A stretch of 64,000 nt of DNA from NCBI GenBank assembly GCA_963169105.1, contig OY720636.1, positions 71,970,123-72,034,122 of the forward strand. The letters run 5' to 3'. The notes beneath the pieces were generated by a model. That model saw only the letters and a program-made list of their open reading frames with translations, made no database searches and was not told the DNA's origin. Every line of letters begins with the position of its first letter. Position 1 is the stretch's first letter. Source of the stretch: Ceriagrion tenellum. Taxonomy: Eukaryota; Arthropoda; Insecta; Odonata; Coenagrionidae. This document shows positions 1-12,779 of the stretch, piece by piece. Made by a program: the position numbers and the translations under genes.

Positions 1-2095
1 AAAGTTTGTCGCAACTGCGGCATTTGCAATTGTGTTTTGTCAAAGCATGCCGGCCAATGACTCCCAAGGTATCTGCACAATATTCGCGCATTTTCTCGTT
101 CTTAACTTGCATTAGGTTATACAATAAATCTTAACATTGTGAAGAATGGCATTGTTAGGAACAATATTCGAAGCGGAAATCTGCAATTATCTCGAGTAAA
201 TTTTCTAGAAATCGCTCTCTAGATAACTCTTTTATTTGTGTTCCAAAATTATTTTAATTCTTCTGCTCTAGACTCATTTCTCACGTTTGCATTGTTTATT
301 GACCATGGAAAACTTTCACCCGCTTACTGTGTTGCTATTAATTCATCATACAATTGCTATAGAGCTGCACAAGGTATTGACATTACATAATATTTCTTTT
401 GATTAAAGGCTTTGATTTCATGTTTCTTTCCGTTTTACTTTCTTTACTTACGCCTCATCTTAAATGTTCATTTTATTTACAGCAAATCAAGGTAATTAAT
501 AAATTTGTGGAAGCCTTTTGTTTATTTTTCTTAGTTGCTTTAAAATTTATTACGCCTATACGGACCCAAAGTTTAGTATTTAGATGCTTGATAACCCAGA
601 GATTAAATGATGATTGTAATATTATAAATAGGTTCGTTTGAACCAGTGATTTATGTCGATCTGATGGTTGAACTGCTACCTGAGAATTTTTCTGTATTTC
701 CGCGCTTTCGTCTGTGCATTTGATCAGCATTGATGCTGCATGTAGATGCAGAACGATGTACTGAGTGGAACTACATTTATGGAGATGGTAGCATGGGGAC
801 ATTATGATGACACCTTCAAGTTGTCGTGGAAAATGGTAGTTTCTCCTGCACACCGCCCTTATTCATGCATATGCGTAGACATGGTTCGAAGTAAGCTATG
901 CGGTTTGAGCGCGGGGTGCGTCTTGTGGCGTGGAATGAGATTAAGTAAGATGAGAGGTGGGTGGGCGGAGGGAGGCGAGTAAATGATAGAGGAGCTAAGA
1001 GTTAATTAGACGAGGGGCCAAGAGTGAAAGAGCAGATGGAAATTGCCAAAGGTATTACGAGACAGACTGTTGACATGGGTAAGGGAGAGAACAATGAAGA
1101 TTTGGTTAGAAACAGAGCAAAGGAGAGACATGAAGTACGGCTGGTCTGATACCAGTTTTCTATCCTGTACCAATACTATTCTATACCAATTTGCCGATAT
1201 TTCGATAACATTGATACGATATCGTTGATACGTGAATGTAGATTTTACCTAAACAGTAAGTGTTTTTACGAGTACGTGCTATTTTCATGAATATATTTAT
1301 CGGATGCTCAAAAATATTTTATTTAAACCGACTTCACGCTCTTTCCCAGCTGCAAAGGTACTCAAACATTGGATGGTTGATCGGTTAATCCAGATTAAAA
1401 TATCATTTCACAGCAGAAAATCAATGGCAATAATAGCGTGGTTATCTTTAACGTAGAAGAACTACGGGTAGTTAAACTTAATTTATTGATTAAAGTGTAT
1501 CACTGAAACGATCAAAAATATTTTACATCAAATTATCTTCATTCAGTCTTATTATCCTCTGATAACTTCCCCATCAATTGATCTTTGGCGTTGCCAAGAT
1601 TGGTTAAAGCGACGAACAATTGAAGTGATATCGGGAAAGGGTATGTCCAATGTATGAAATGCATTGTATTCCTAAATGTTACTTAATTATTCTACCAAGC
1701 AACTTTTCTCAATTACAATCCTGCAAAATTTTCTTTGGGTTCTGGTATCCAAGGTCTTCATAATAGAGCAGGGAGGCTTATATTTTACACTTCTGAAAAT
1801 AATTCCAATATAATGGCTCATATTTCCTTAAATATCGGATCGGTCGATACCAGAAATTGTTGGCTGTATCGCCGTCGGTTGATACGCATCGTACCTACCC
1901 TTGGAATGAAGAGATTGGAGGGAGAAAAACATAGAGGGAAAGAGAATCGTCTGAAGTAGGCGAGGGTTAGCACACTCCAAGACCTGAGGTGACGGATGGC
2001 TAGAGAGGGAGAGAGAGAGGCGTGGAGTACATGGAGTGCTTTCTGTGCCAATAGTAAGTGGGGAAACAACATGGTACACGTTCGTGTCGGTGAGC
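1..2095. other. AT-rich non-coding sequence, no gene supported
   Basis: No open frame here has recognisable protein character, and no exon with convincing splice signals was found. Two patches rich in GATAC/ATCG words (about 1140-1235 and 1835-1890) resemble each other loosely and may be old copies of one repeat, but the similarity is too weak to delimit. A 10-bp palindrome ACGATATCGT lies in the first patch. Confidence 0.6.
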
Positions 2096-2099
2096 CGGA

Positions 2100-2640
2100 A
2101 GTTAGTACTAGTCATAGCCGTGGTGGTAGTAAGAGCGAGAGGCGTTAGGGGATTGCGGGAGATACGGGCCTGGTGTCAGCGAGAAGGGGTACGAGCGTTG
2201 TGAGAGAGTAGGCGGGTGGAGTCTGGGTGCGGTGTTAGAGGACTAGTTTGCTACAGTTTGGAAGAGATATGTGTTTGGAAGCGTGGAAATCCAAATGTAC
2301 AACCCTCTATCCCTTCTCTCTCTCTCGCCCACGATTCCTGTACGTGATGCCCTGGCAAAGCAGCGTCGCGCTCCGGCGCCGGTCGTATAGATCACTCCGT
2401 CGCGACGGAGGCAGTCATAATCGTCTGGAAAATTAGTAATCATCTCGCTTGTGCCCGATCGGTTTCGTCTGAAGTGGTATAATTTCAACGGTTTTACATC
2501 GATCGGATTTGGAGCGCACGAACAGGCTGGTGTAAACTGGAGCGAATTATACGATTTCGTAGCGGGAGTAAGGATTTATTCACATCCGCGAACGTTTTGT
2601 ACCGAGGAGCCGTGGTATTAAATGAATTTACAGCGTTAGT
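2100..2640. promoter_or_regulatory. CpG-rich block, possible promoter or first-exon region
   Basis: This block has many CG dinucleotides compared with its AT-rich surroundings and contains a perfect 16-bp palindrome at 2395-2410 (CTCCGTCGCGACGGAG). In invertebrates, unmethylated CpG-rich DNA often marks promoters, so a promoter is an inference only. No TATA box or initiator could be assigned. A short ATG-started frame ending at a GTAAGG donor lies about 140 bp downstream (2781-2826), which would fit a first coding exon but is not proof. It could equally be a GC-rich repeat fragment. Confidence 0.25.
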
Positions 2641-2829
2641 TTGTTTCTCAAATGAAATAGACCTCTGTAGTTTTTTCTTTCCTGGATTTAAATCATAGTA
2701 TTTGGAATCAAACGAAAACCTGGCGAGTTTTCTTTGGCATTCATATCAGTTTTGGTATACGCAAGTACCTCAGTGGTACAATGGCATTTATAATATCCCG
2801 TTTAACGATTTTTATTGCAATTAGAGGTA

Positions 2830-4140
2830 AGGTATTCCTTTATTTGATTTGATTTATTTGACATATATTAAAAAAATAGCATTGGCCTGTGCGTAGAATA
2901 CGGAAGAATAAATTACCGTAGGAAATTAATGCTAGATAAGATAAGTAAAAATATAACAACGTGAACGCCGCAAAAAAATAACGCAAGACGGGAAAGTAGT
3001 TATGGGGTTATTATTTTGTATGAGGTAGTAAATGAAGAAATTTGTCAATTTTTGACATCATGAAGTTTTTTAGTTGACTATATGTTATTCAAAGTTTGCA
3101 TTTATTTAAAATAAACCTTGAATTTTAATTTTATGTTAACGCTTGAACAGCTTAATTTAAGCTAGTGAAATATGTATCTCTTTCAAATTCTTTTTACTAT
3201 GATGCTAGTGTTAATGTTTTCTGAATCAAGGTTCATGTAATGATTTTACTAATTTTATTATTTTATTCTCCATACTTTCATGCATTAAACGCGCAGTGTA
3301 CACACCAATCATATTAGTTTTTCAAATATATGAAATAATGTCAATTTGCTGAATTTCCGAAGTAATTCGCGTACTATTTTATGCATGCAATTTTTTTATA
3401 ATTTTAATATTTATTATGCTGGTGATTGAATCCTCGGTCACTGAATTCAGATCAGCCGCCGGACCAAAGACTGGACGGGATTATTTTTTTTCTTACTTAT
3501 GGTAAACATGAGAAACGTTTTAAGGTTCTTTCGGGTATGATTACGACGGCATCTCATGGAAATTTTCCGTCAAAATGGGATATGCTGGTCGAATTCATAT
3601 ATCCTTTCCTGCAGTTAAACAAGTTGCCAAAGTGAAGCATTGTGCTTAAGTCTTTTCGCATCCTGAAAACTGGGACAGGGGAAGTTGACAAAGCATGACC
3701 AGTAAATAAAACTTTTTGCTTAGTATTGCCGTTTTAAATTGAACAAGTCAACTCGGGACCGAACCGACTAAATGGCCAATTAAACGGTATTTCTTCATTT
3801 TGTCATTTTGAATACGGATTGCGGGTTCGGGTATTACGAAAGTGACATGATTTCTTCAGGACACGGATAAAAATTCTCTGGGCCCAATGCGGAGTGAAGG
3901 ATGGTGGAAATACGGTATTTTCTCACATAAGTGCTCCAATATTATCGCCAGATATCGCCAGAAAAATAAATAAACATGACTATTTTGCCGAAACTTTTAT
4001 GTCCATCCATAGCATTGAATTTGTTATCTATCTACTTAGAGAATTTTCAAAAGAGAAAAGTGATTAGGTTTCTTAAAATTAAAAATTCAACAACAAGCAG
4101 TGACAACGTTAAATGGAAACAACGAAAAATCAATCATACT
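2830..4140. other. AT-rich non-coding sequence
   Basis: No coding, RNA or repeat feature could be supported. The only frame of note (3426-3635) has no recognisable motif and no flanking splice signals. Confidence 0.6.
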
Positions 4141-4149
4141 TAAGCCGGC

Positions 4150-4235
4150 TATCAAAGCCCGGCTGGTGACGCACATACCTATCGATACACAGGTCGCAGG
4201 TTCGAATTTCGTCATAGGCATAGGGACTATATTCG
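4150..4235 (+). repeat. tRNA-derived SINE-like fragment
   Basis: The segment 4190-4225 resembles the 3' half of a tRNA: GGTCGCAGGTTCGAATTTCG, with the pol III B-box core GGTTCGAAT and a short GGC-ending 3' part. Upstream, CCGGCTGGTGACGCA is a poor match to an A box. It does not fold into a full cloverleaf, so a degenerate tRNA-derived SINE is more likely than a tRNA gene. The 5' and 3' limits are uncertain. Confidence 0.4.
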
Positions 4236-4239
4236 CTTT

Positions 4240-5050
4240 GGAATTGAGTATCTAGTTTTATGTGTGCTTGGTTCCTTGAGGAGCGAAATAACCTCAGAAG
4301 ACTATTCTCCTGTTTTGTATTAATACTTGATAGCCTTATAATTGATAAGTCTTCCCTTGATAATTTGTGATATGAGATTTTTAAGTTGCAGGAATTGTGT
4401 CGCCTGGGCAGGAATATTTTTATATGTCTTTTTAAACATGCCTTGGAGAGAAAAAATATTTCATTTTTCTTTGATACATTGCTCATTTCTTTGAAAATTC
4501 GAAATTCTGAATTTTTATTTGATTTCCATGATAACCACTAAAAGAATTAATATATTATCATCCTGACCTCTGTGGCTGAAACCTCATTTCATTGCGACTA
4601 CCAGGTAAAAAATATAATCGTGGGTACCTCAACTACCTTCATTTAGCTAATTATCAATGATTCTATTCTTCAGACAGAGGTTAATTCTAAAATATAACAC
4701 TAAAAATTTTAAAATTTGCCATTTTTTTAAATTTGATAAATCTACTACCTATTACTTCCCGTCATTTCAGACTTCATGGAATAGTATGTGGAGATTTTTT
4801 TCAAATTCTATAGAGCGTAAATAAAGTCCACTTTTTCTCTAAGCAAGAAAAGTGCCAACAATCTTCTCACCTCGGAGGATACACTCGAGACAGATATGCC
4901 GACAAATGAGAGGGAACCTCTCGTACATTATCGTCATTAATGATTGGAGAATTCATGGAAATGTGTGATGTCTTGTTTGACTGAATTTCACGGTAGCACA
5001 GCTGACTATTTGTTTGGCTGTTACGTGAACCTTTACAACGGTGGTTAAAA
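4240..5050. other. AT-rich non-coding sequence
   Basis: Nothing could be supported in this stretch on either strand. Confidence 0.6.
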
Positions 5051-5054
5051 ATTT

Positions 5055-5345
5055 CCTTTACGATATGTTTCGGCGGCGTCGCTCCGTGCCCGGCGCTCCA
5101 TGCCCCTCCACATGCCAGTCGTGCACGCTGCGAACCCTGCTTCTGTCTTCCGCGGCGGAGGCCTTACTCCGCGGAGGGGATCTCGGGTGATAATCTGGTG
5201 CCAAATATTTAATTAGGTAAACTGGGGAGAGCTTCCTCCCTCGCTCGCCCTCTGTGGGACGGGAGAAGAAGGGCTCGCTGATAATCGCGAAGGCGGGAAC
5301 CACCGGCGGGACTGGAAATCGCGAATTCGTTTAGGACGCGGAGCT
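5055..5345. promoter_or_regulatory. CpG-rich block
   Basis: A sharply bounded GC- and CpG-rich segment with the hairpin GCGGAG/CTCCGC around 5153-5172 inside an AT-rich region. The frame across it on the minus strand is Arg/Pro/Ser-rich without a motif and is best seen as a composition effect. A regulatory island or a non-coding first exon is possible, and no start or splice signal decides it. It is followed by a purine-rich stretch to about 5500. Confidence 0.2.
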
Positions 5346-5639
5346 GGAGTGCTTTAAGGCGATCAATAAGCGAGGGAGGCTGGATACGGAAGAGTAAAAA
5401 GGAAGCAAATACGAGAAAGGAGGAATGTTGGAGTGGCGTGGAGTGAGGGCGGAGGAAGTGCCAGACGATAGGGCAAAAAGAGAAGTTCGTATGTGGTAGA
5501 TATTATATGTTGTGAATATGTAAATCTCCTCTTACGGATGGCATGAGTATCATAATGCTGGAACGTGTGATACATACACTCACGTTATGTGATTTTATAT
5601 ACGGTGTGCGTTATGGAAATAATGGAGTACGTAAGGGCA

Positions 5640-6066
5640 ATGGCCTTCCACGATGAAAACCTCGGTTCCCGTTCGATCACTGAAGTTTAGTATCGTCGGG
5701 CTCGGTTTCAGTTTGTATTGGTGTCCGTTTAATTCGCCCCGTATGATGTAGCCCCTAGTCTGGTTGACTGTGTTTGTGTCAGATGTTGAAGCTTGTCAAA
5801 GTAAACCGTTAAATGCTAATAGTGATCAAAAGTAAATAGATACCTATTCACCCAGATAATATGAGATGTCAACGATTCGAATAGGGAGGGATCCGATGAA
5901 TGAGAGTAGTATGATTTGTTTGCTTCTCGCTATTTGACGGTATAGTTTAATAGAGAACGGTACCATAGTCGTGTATTTTGTATTTGTGTCTACATAAGCT
6001 TTTGGCTTTCATCACTTTTTATGATTGATCTTTCACAGCTTTATAAAAAACTACTCTCGTTATAGA
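5640..6066 (+). repeat. Interspersed repeat, copy 1 (partner at 6480-6625)
   Basis: Its two ends match the second copy. CTTCCAcGATGAAAACCTCGG near 5644 corresponds to CTTCCATCGAAACCTCGG near 6505, and GATTGATCTTTCACAG followed by a T/A-rich tail near 6025 corresponds to GATTGATCTTCCACAG near 6578. The middle is longer and diverged in copy 1, or contains an insertion. The family is not identified with certainty. The hairpin-GAAAC signature in copy 2 suggests the terminal part of a Penelope-like or related element. Confidence 0.4.
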
Positions 6067-6479
6067 TACATATATAGAGCATACACTGCCATGCCATATG
6101 TTTACCTCTATCCTATGGGTGGCACAGGTTTTATGGAACATGTTGTCACACGAGTGTTTATACATGTTTGCTCACATATCCGTCTCTTTTTTTCGTATCC
6201 ATTGATTTGTGGAAAACCTATAATTTTATTTTTACCATTGTTGCTAGAACGAAGCTAAAATATCCTCGGTATACTCCTCTCATGTGCGTGGTATTGGTAT
6301 AATGAAGTGCAAAAGTATGTTTCAGTTTTTTCGTTCATCTTGAGAATGATTATGAACAGGTTTGTAAAAAGTGGTAATCCTTATTCTCGCAGCATGTGCA
6401 CGTATCACTTTTACAGTTTTAATGCTATCTCTTCCTGATAAATTGCATATGCATACGCACCCGTCTTCTTCAATCATTA

Positions 6480-6625
6480 ACAGCCCTGAGGACGATGGAA
6501 AAGTCTTCCATCGAAACCTCGGCGGAGGACCTGACTCGGTCGGAAACCCGAGAGAAATTCACTTCTCTTATTCCTCTCGATTGATCTTCCACAGGTTTAT
6601 TAAAAAATAACGGTATCATCCTCGT
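6480..6625 (+). repeat. Interspersed repeat, copy 2, with hairpin-GAAAC signature
   Basis: Contains CTGAGGA (6486-6492), a perfect 7-bp hairpin GATGGAA/TTCCATC (6494-6500 with 6506-6512) and GAAAC immediately after (6513-6517), then CTCGG. The 3' part shares GATTGATCTTNCACAG with the copy ending near 6066. The CTGANGA/hairpin/GAAAC layout resembles the conserved core of hammerhead ribozymes found in Penelope-like elements, with one extra base between the first box and the stem. Confidence 0.45.
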
Positions 6626-6639
6626 AACAGCCCGATCAT

Positions 6640-7330
6640 GGACAACTCGCCTCTTAGAGAAACGGATAATGGACAGTGGTTGTTGTTGAGTGGCGAGGGA
6701 TTTGATATGAAGGGAAGGTTAAAATGGGTGAGTCGTGGGACGGGGGTCTCTCGTGGGACTTAAGAGGGTGTGGCGAGTCTAGGCGTCGTATGTGTGTGTG
6801 TGTGTGTAAGGTGGGTGAATGGGATGAGGGCTAAAGATGGGACGCTGGTTGAAGGGGGTGCGACCCGGGAGATGGGTGGTTTGTTGGGGGAGGGAGGAAG
6901 GAGTCTGTTGCGAGTGTAAGTGGGGGAGGGGGATAGCAGCTAAGAGAATGAAAGAGTGCAAAGGAATAGGTTGACGGGGAAGATGTCTCGGATAAAACGA
7001 CCCGAATATCCGATACGACCTCAACTCAACCCACCTATCTGCACTAGCTTCTTCTTCTCCGCTGCACAGTCCCCCCTCCCTTCTCCCTCCCTCTCTCTCT
7101 CCGGTTCTCTTTCCCAGCATTCCTCTCCGGTGCACTCCTTCCCCTTTCTGTTCCCTCGACCCCCCTCCCACCGCACGGTAGTACTCCACCCGTAACCTCA
7201 AAATCCCTCACAGTACGTACCTCCCACTTTATCCCCAACTCCGAGTACTTCGTTTACCCCACCTCCCCCTCTCCGTCTTCCCATCTTCACTCGAATTCAG
7301 TTCATCTTTCTCCCCCACCTTTTTTCGCGT
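6640..7330. repeat. Purine-rich island switching to a pyrimidine-rich island, with (TG)n
   Basis: From about 6660 to 6960 the + strand is strongly G/A-rich and includes a (TG)n run near 6790-6808. After a short mixed segment (6960-7040) it becomes C/T-rich to about 7330. Apparent frames on both strands (Arg/Gly/Glu-rich or Pro/Ser-rich) follow from this bias and show no protein motif. Confidence 0.6.
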
Positions 7331-10300
7331 GCATTTTCCGATTCCTTCCATGTTTTTTGTTTGTTCTTTATTTTATTTTTGTCGCTATTATTTCCTTTCC
7401 GAGTGGAAAAAGTAAGCCAGCGTTTCATTTTTTCATGCGCTATCGCTATCTTTCCGTGATCTCTTTATAACTACGAGGTTGAGATGGGCAATGTGCATGA
7501 CTCGCAACGTGTTATATTCCAGTGTTTGTGCTAATGGCTTATGTGTATTCATTTTGCAGAGAAAATGTTCATGAATGCAAAGATGGTCAATAACTAAGGT
7601 ATTTTTCGAGGAGTAACGCGTATGAAAATGACTCCAGTCTCGGTGTATGGGCGTGCCATGTCTATTCTATTTAGATTAATAAATGAATATCAAAGCTTTT
7701 CACCATTTATGATATTTGTGAGAGTCCGGATGTACGGTAAACTAACTTCAACCTCGGTGATTAATAGAACCGACGGCTAGTATGCTGAAAGCAATACAGA
7801 TGTACGTACATATGTTGCTGGCACTTCATCTCCATCTTCTTTCTCACGCGCGCATTTTCCGATTCCATCCGCGTTTTTTGCTTCTTTCGTTATTATTTTT
7901 ATATTAACATTTCTCTCCCGAAAGAGAAAAGATATCCAACATTTTGTTTTTCGCGTTCTTATTCGGAGCGCTGGATGTAGCTGCGACGAAACTGGGAGAC
8001 TGGTTGTAAGCGGGTTCTCGGAAGTGGGACGGTGACCGCACGCGGGGTGTTCCTAGATTGTGTTTTTTTCGTCCGCGGAATTTATTTTTCAAAGGCGATT
8101 GGACGACTAATTATTTCCTCGTTGCTGTTCTCGTGGTATCCTCTACTATCTAGTCGTATTCACGGCGAAAGCTGGATAATGCACAAGCAACGGAGCTATA
8201 ACACCCAGAAATGTCCTTAAAAATATCGACTTCATTTGATGTAGGATACGGGACGCGACAATTGCCTATAGAAAAAAATAAAGACTGCTTTTCTTTTTGC
8301 AGAGATTCGCCATGATAGCGAAGCTAATGGAAATTTTTTCTCAAATTCTCTTTAAAGCTAATTGTCAAAGTGTTGAATGATCGGCGGGGTTTGAACTCAT
8401 ACCTAACGTTGAGGTAAAATTTTCAAAGAAGAATATCGTAAAATTTTCATTAAGTACTATGGAAATTGAACCAGCTCTATTACACTCCAAATCATATTAA
8501 ATGAGGGCTGGTCTTATATAAATTGCGTGTAGTGATTGTAAAATTAATGCTATTTTCTTGAATATGATTTGTATCTCATCGTATGAATGGCTATTAACAT
8601 TGTGAGGCTAATGCTTGTCCCAATAGTGAACTAACTATTTAGGCCCGATATTCCGAAATTAAATAAGTATTTTAAGGAGATATTTCTAAGCAATTCTTAA
8701 AACTATTAAGTGAGGATAGAACCTACACTCTGACGTAAAGTGTCTTTTAAAACCAGGTTTTTGGAAAAGATTCAATGGTGAGCAAGCTCAATTAAAAAAA
8801 GGACAGTTAACTGATCTTGCAAACCTTTTGTGGTTAAATTTACCAAGAGTAACAAGCGTCAGTTTGAGGAAATTGCAACGAGTTAAAGTAATTACAATTG
8901 TTAGTATATAATTTGTGGCATACTTAAGGATATATCTTGATCACTGCGGCCAATGACATACCTACGTACGGAGTGAGAGAGAAGCGACGTGGTGCAGTAG
9001 CTTTGATAATGCTGCAGAGGCCGTGTTCCGATGTCACAGGACAGATTTTGTTCACCCGTATTGTGTGGTAGTCGACCAGATGCTTTTGAAACTGTGCTTT
9101 TACGATGTTTATGCGTCTCTCGGGGTGGTAACTTTCCACTTGCCGTCTGGCTGTACACCATGGGTGCGATGCGTTCATTATTTCGCGAGGAACTGCTGCT
9201 GAAATGTTGTGTGGGGCTATTCAGTGCCTCTGTTAATTAAACCTTGCCATTTATTTCTTTATAATGTCAACCTTTTCATGAAGCCCTTCATCGTGTCTTT
9301 GGTTATGCAGTTCTTAGTATAATAGGTGTTCATTTTTATTCTGTGTTCTTAGATTGATAAGGTCACCAGTATATTACTACTGATGTATTCAAAAGATCTC
9401 TTTAACGTAGAATCGACAGTGTCAAGCGAGACCTGGTGTAACAGCTTGACGAAACCTTGAAGTTGAATAAAGTGATTGTATTTGATTGAATTATTTGCCT
9501 AACTTTAATTCTTTTCGCTAGCTTTTCTAAAAAATATATAATAAGCTAAACTTTAGTTCACACGTCCCAACTTATCCGTGTCATAAAGTCAGTTTGATCT
9601 ATCAGTTCCTTTAAAAATACGAGGAGATAATTTTCTTCACTCTCTATTGAGGTTACTGAAAAGTTTTATACTCTCTAAAAGTCGCTTTAGTTGGCACATT
9701 TTAGATTGCAAAGAAATGTTCAATAGAATTTACAAGAAAATGAGTGGAATTAGGGCAGGTTCTATTTCCCGTTCAGTCATACAGACAATCATATAATATG
9801 TTATTTACAACAGTACAATTTTCTTAATGAATGAGTTCTTGAATTCGTTATTGCAATATAAAGTACCATGTACAGCGGTCCTTATTTGGCGAATCTCTTC
9901 ATATTGTTCATTGCTCAATCGATTGTCCGAGTTTATTTATCTTGGTAATGGCCACTAAGCACTACTAATATAAAGCTCCGAAGTCTGCTGGTAAGCAGAC
10001 GTAGAATCGACAGCTTCCGTTAGTTCTCATTTCCGTCGAAGCCCTTGCTGGTAATCTATGTGGAACATCAATACTAAGAGAAAAGGGTACCTCATGTCTT
10101 TCTTCTCTATCGGCGGCATCGTTATGCACCGGCGCCAATTTTCATTCGACCGAAATATTCAGGGACCGAAGAGAAATAAAATAAAGAGGCTGCAACCCTT
10201 GAACCATTGGTGGCCCCACGCGGTCCATCGCGACCCCAATCGGAGGAAAGAAGTCCGGATGTGGACGATTGGGGGCCGCAGGTGGGAGGAAACGACTGGC

Positions 10301-12170
10301 AACTGAGGTTATTTGCGCTATTAAGGATAGGTGGGTAGGTTGATAATTGAAGGATTATCTGGTGAATGAAAGAAGGGTGGAAAGAGACCCAGAATCGGAA
10401 TTTTCTTACTCTTAATTAAAGGGGCTAGGGGATTCTCTGTTTTACGTACCACCATATGGAATGAATTCTTCTCTCAAGGTGCTCTCTTCATGATAGCCAT
10501 GTAGGGATCGAAATTCAGAGAAAAAATCCTCGCCATATAAACATGGACCCTCGGCGTAGTAAGGGAAGACTAAACACCGCATTAAGTGATCTCTGACGTC
10601 GATTTTGCCTTTTGCCGACGAAGTCACTGAGGAATCAGTTTAACATCCCATTCAGCGGAATAAGGAATCAGTCTCCAGAGGAAAATCTCTGCCACTGCCC
10701 GAAATTATATATGATCCCCCGTTAGAGGCAGTCGGAAAACAGTCCACCATGCCGACTCGATCATCCGCGAGGTCTGGGATTCGAGGAAGATGAAGAGAGG
10801 GAGAAACGGCTTCGTACAAGAGTAGTCATGGTACAGATCAGTAAGGCTGGACGCCAAATGAGACGCGTAATTTACGGGTAGATTTTTTGAACCATGAAAC
10901 TGATTGGATCCGCACAGGATAGAGCACGGCGTGACGTGAAGCTTTTTCTGCTCGTGGTGACCCAACGTACCGTTGTCTCCTTTCTGAAGTTTCCTACCTA
11001 GGGTCACGGCAAGTTTTGTTAGTTCTTGCGTGCTTTGTAGTGTGCTCGAGTTTTGCCAATTAGAATCGGGAATTTTCTTCATTCAGAGTCATTCGGTATT
11101 TTGTTGTTATCATCTAGTAGATTATTTCTTCTTGAAAACGACAATTATTCTTGATTTGGTATCATTAAATATGGTATAGACAAAATACGTAAGAGCGTCG
11201 TAACGCACCGTATCGAGCAAACACTCGCTTTCGGAATCTGAATTTTAACTCACATCTATCGAAATAGCAGAAATATTTGCCATATTTGCCAGAGCTGACT
11301 TTCCGGAGTAAACTGCGATCGAACTTACGATTACCATTGCCGTGGCTTACTCTGCCGTGATAAATTCTGCACGAGTCACCCTGCGTCACCTCACGGACCT
11401 GTGTCTTACTTTTTGGCCAGACTAAAAGGTGTTAATGATGAGTAAGGTGAAAGTCAGAGATGTAAGAATCTAGTAGTAAATGGAGAGTTAGCAGTAGCAG
11501 CAATGGGATCTTGATTCCAGTCATGTGGTTCCCGGTTCGATGGAATGGCTCATATTACTATATTGAGGAGTGTTTATCAGCTTTGAATGCATTGCGTACC
11601 GGGAATAATAAGATAATATCCTTATTAAGTGGGGTACTTTCTATAACCTCGAATTAAAAATTTAACTTGAAAGACCTGAATAAGTAGATACTCAGAAACT
11701 GAAGCACTTCAGTCAATGCTTATGTTAATAGTACGGATAAGTGTTGTTATTTAATTTAAATAAGAATTTTTAATTGGGTCATTTTTGTCCTCCACGTTGG
11801 ATTTCCATGAGTGATTTTCCTCATGACTGCCCGAAAAACAAAGAAGTTGACTTGGTAAAGAATCTCGTTTAATGCTTACTTTTAGTGCTTGAAATACCAT
11901 AAGAATGTCTTTGTCTCATCGATGAACAGGTAGAGAGTTGGTTTGTTCTTTTCAGGTGTTTTGAGGGCCTCAGAATAGGGACAGATAATAGCCTAGGCTA
12001 TTAAAGGAAACTTAGGAACTTAAACTCGAAATAGCGCGGATCGAATAATGAATTACTTGACTATCAATGCAAAAATTGACTATGCCTGGCTTGGCTTGGC
12101 TATTTTAGAGCAGCGTAAATTTATAAGTGAAAATATAACTATTTAATGCAAGAACGAAGTAATTCTCTTG
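7331..12170. other. Long AT-rich stretch without supported genes
   Basis: Several frames of 60-125 codons occur, but none has a recognised domain, biased codon use or paired splice sites. A 7-bp hairpin GTCTGCT/AGCAGAC lies at 9981-9998. A moderately GC-richer patch (10100-10310) and a patch at 10440-11080 were examined and gave no recognisable protein. Confidence 0.55.
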
Positions 12171-12779
12171 CAGGATCCGTATGAGGGTATAGTAGCTCCT
12201 TTGCAAACTTCTGTCTTTTCTGAAGCGACTACTGATGTAGCATTAACATCCTGCGCCCATCAAAAAGCGAAAAATCTGATGATTTGAATGATTGATCTCA
12301 ACGTGGTCTACCCCACGTTATGTGCTCAGCACGGATTAAGAATGGAGATTCGATGTAAATCTGAATTTATGAATTTTTCGTGATTGTAATTGATATTTAT
12401 GTTAAACTAACGATCCTCTTTGGAGAGATTATATTTTTAGAAATCGCTGGATACTCTGCGCTGCGTAACGAATAGACTAATATACAGATATGACATCTCT
12501 TCGTCTAGTCGTATTCGCTTACATATTCTTCTTACGAGTGTGTTTTCATGGGAATGCAGGATCGCTTTAATAAAGTTTGAAATGTGTCGCATTGAATACC
12601 ACAGCGGTATTATGTATTCCTTTATACAGAAGGCTTACTTTCTTTTTTTACGTATTACTTCCAAAATAAAATATTTCTCAAAATTGGATGTTATTATTCC
12701 CTTCTATCTAACGTGTCCCAGAGAAATGATTTTTTTCTCTAAAACATTCTCCGGTCGCCATAGTGTGGGCTGGAGTATA

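Noticed and set aside
2395..2410. 16-bp perfect palindrome as a binding site
   Set aside because: About one such palindrome is expected by chance in 64 kb. It was kept only as a detail of the CpG-rich block.
8380..8410. B-box-like word on the minus strand (GAGTTCAAACCCCGCC)
   Set aside because: No A box at tRNA spacing and no second copy.
9406..10014. The word ACGTAGAATCGACAG occurring twice about 600 bp apart
   Set aside because: A 15-bp repeat is expected about once or twice by chance in a window of this size, and the flanks do not match.
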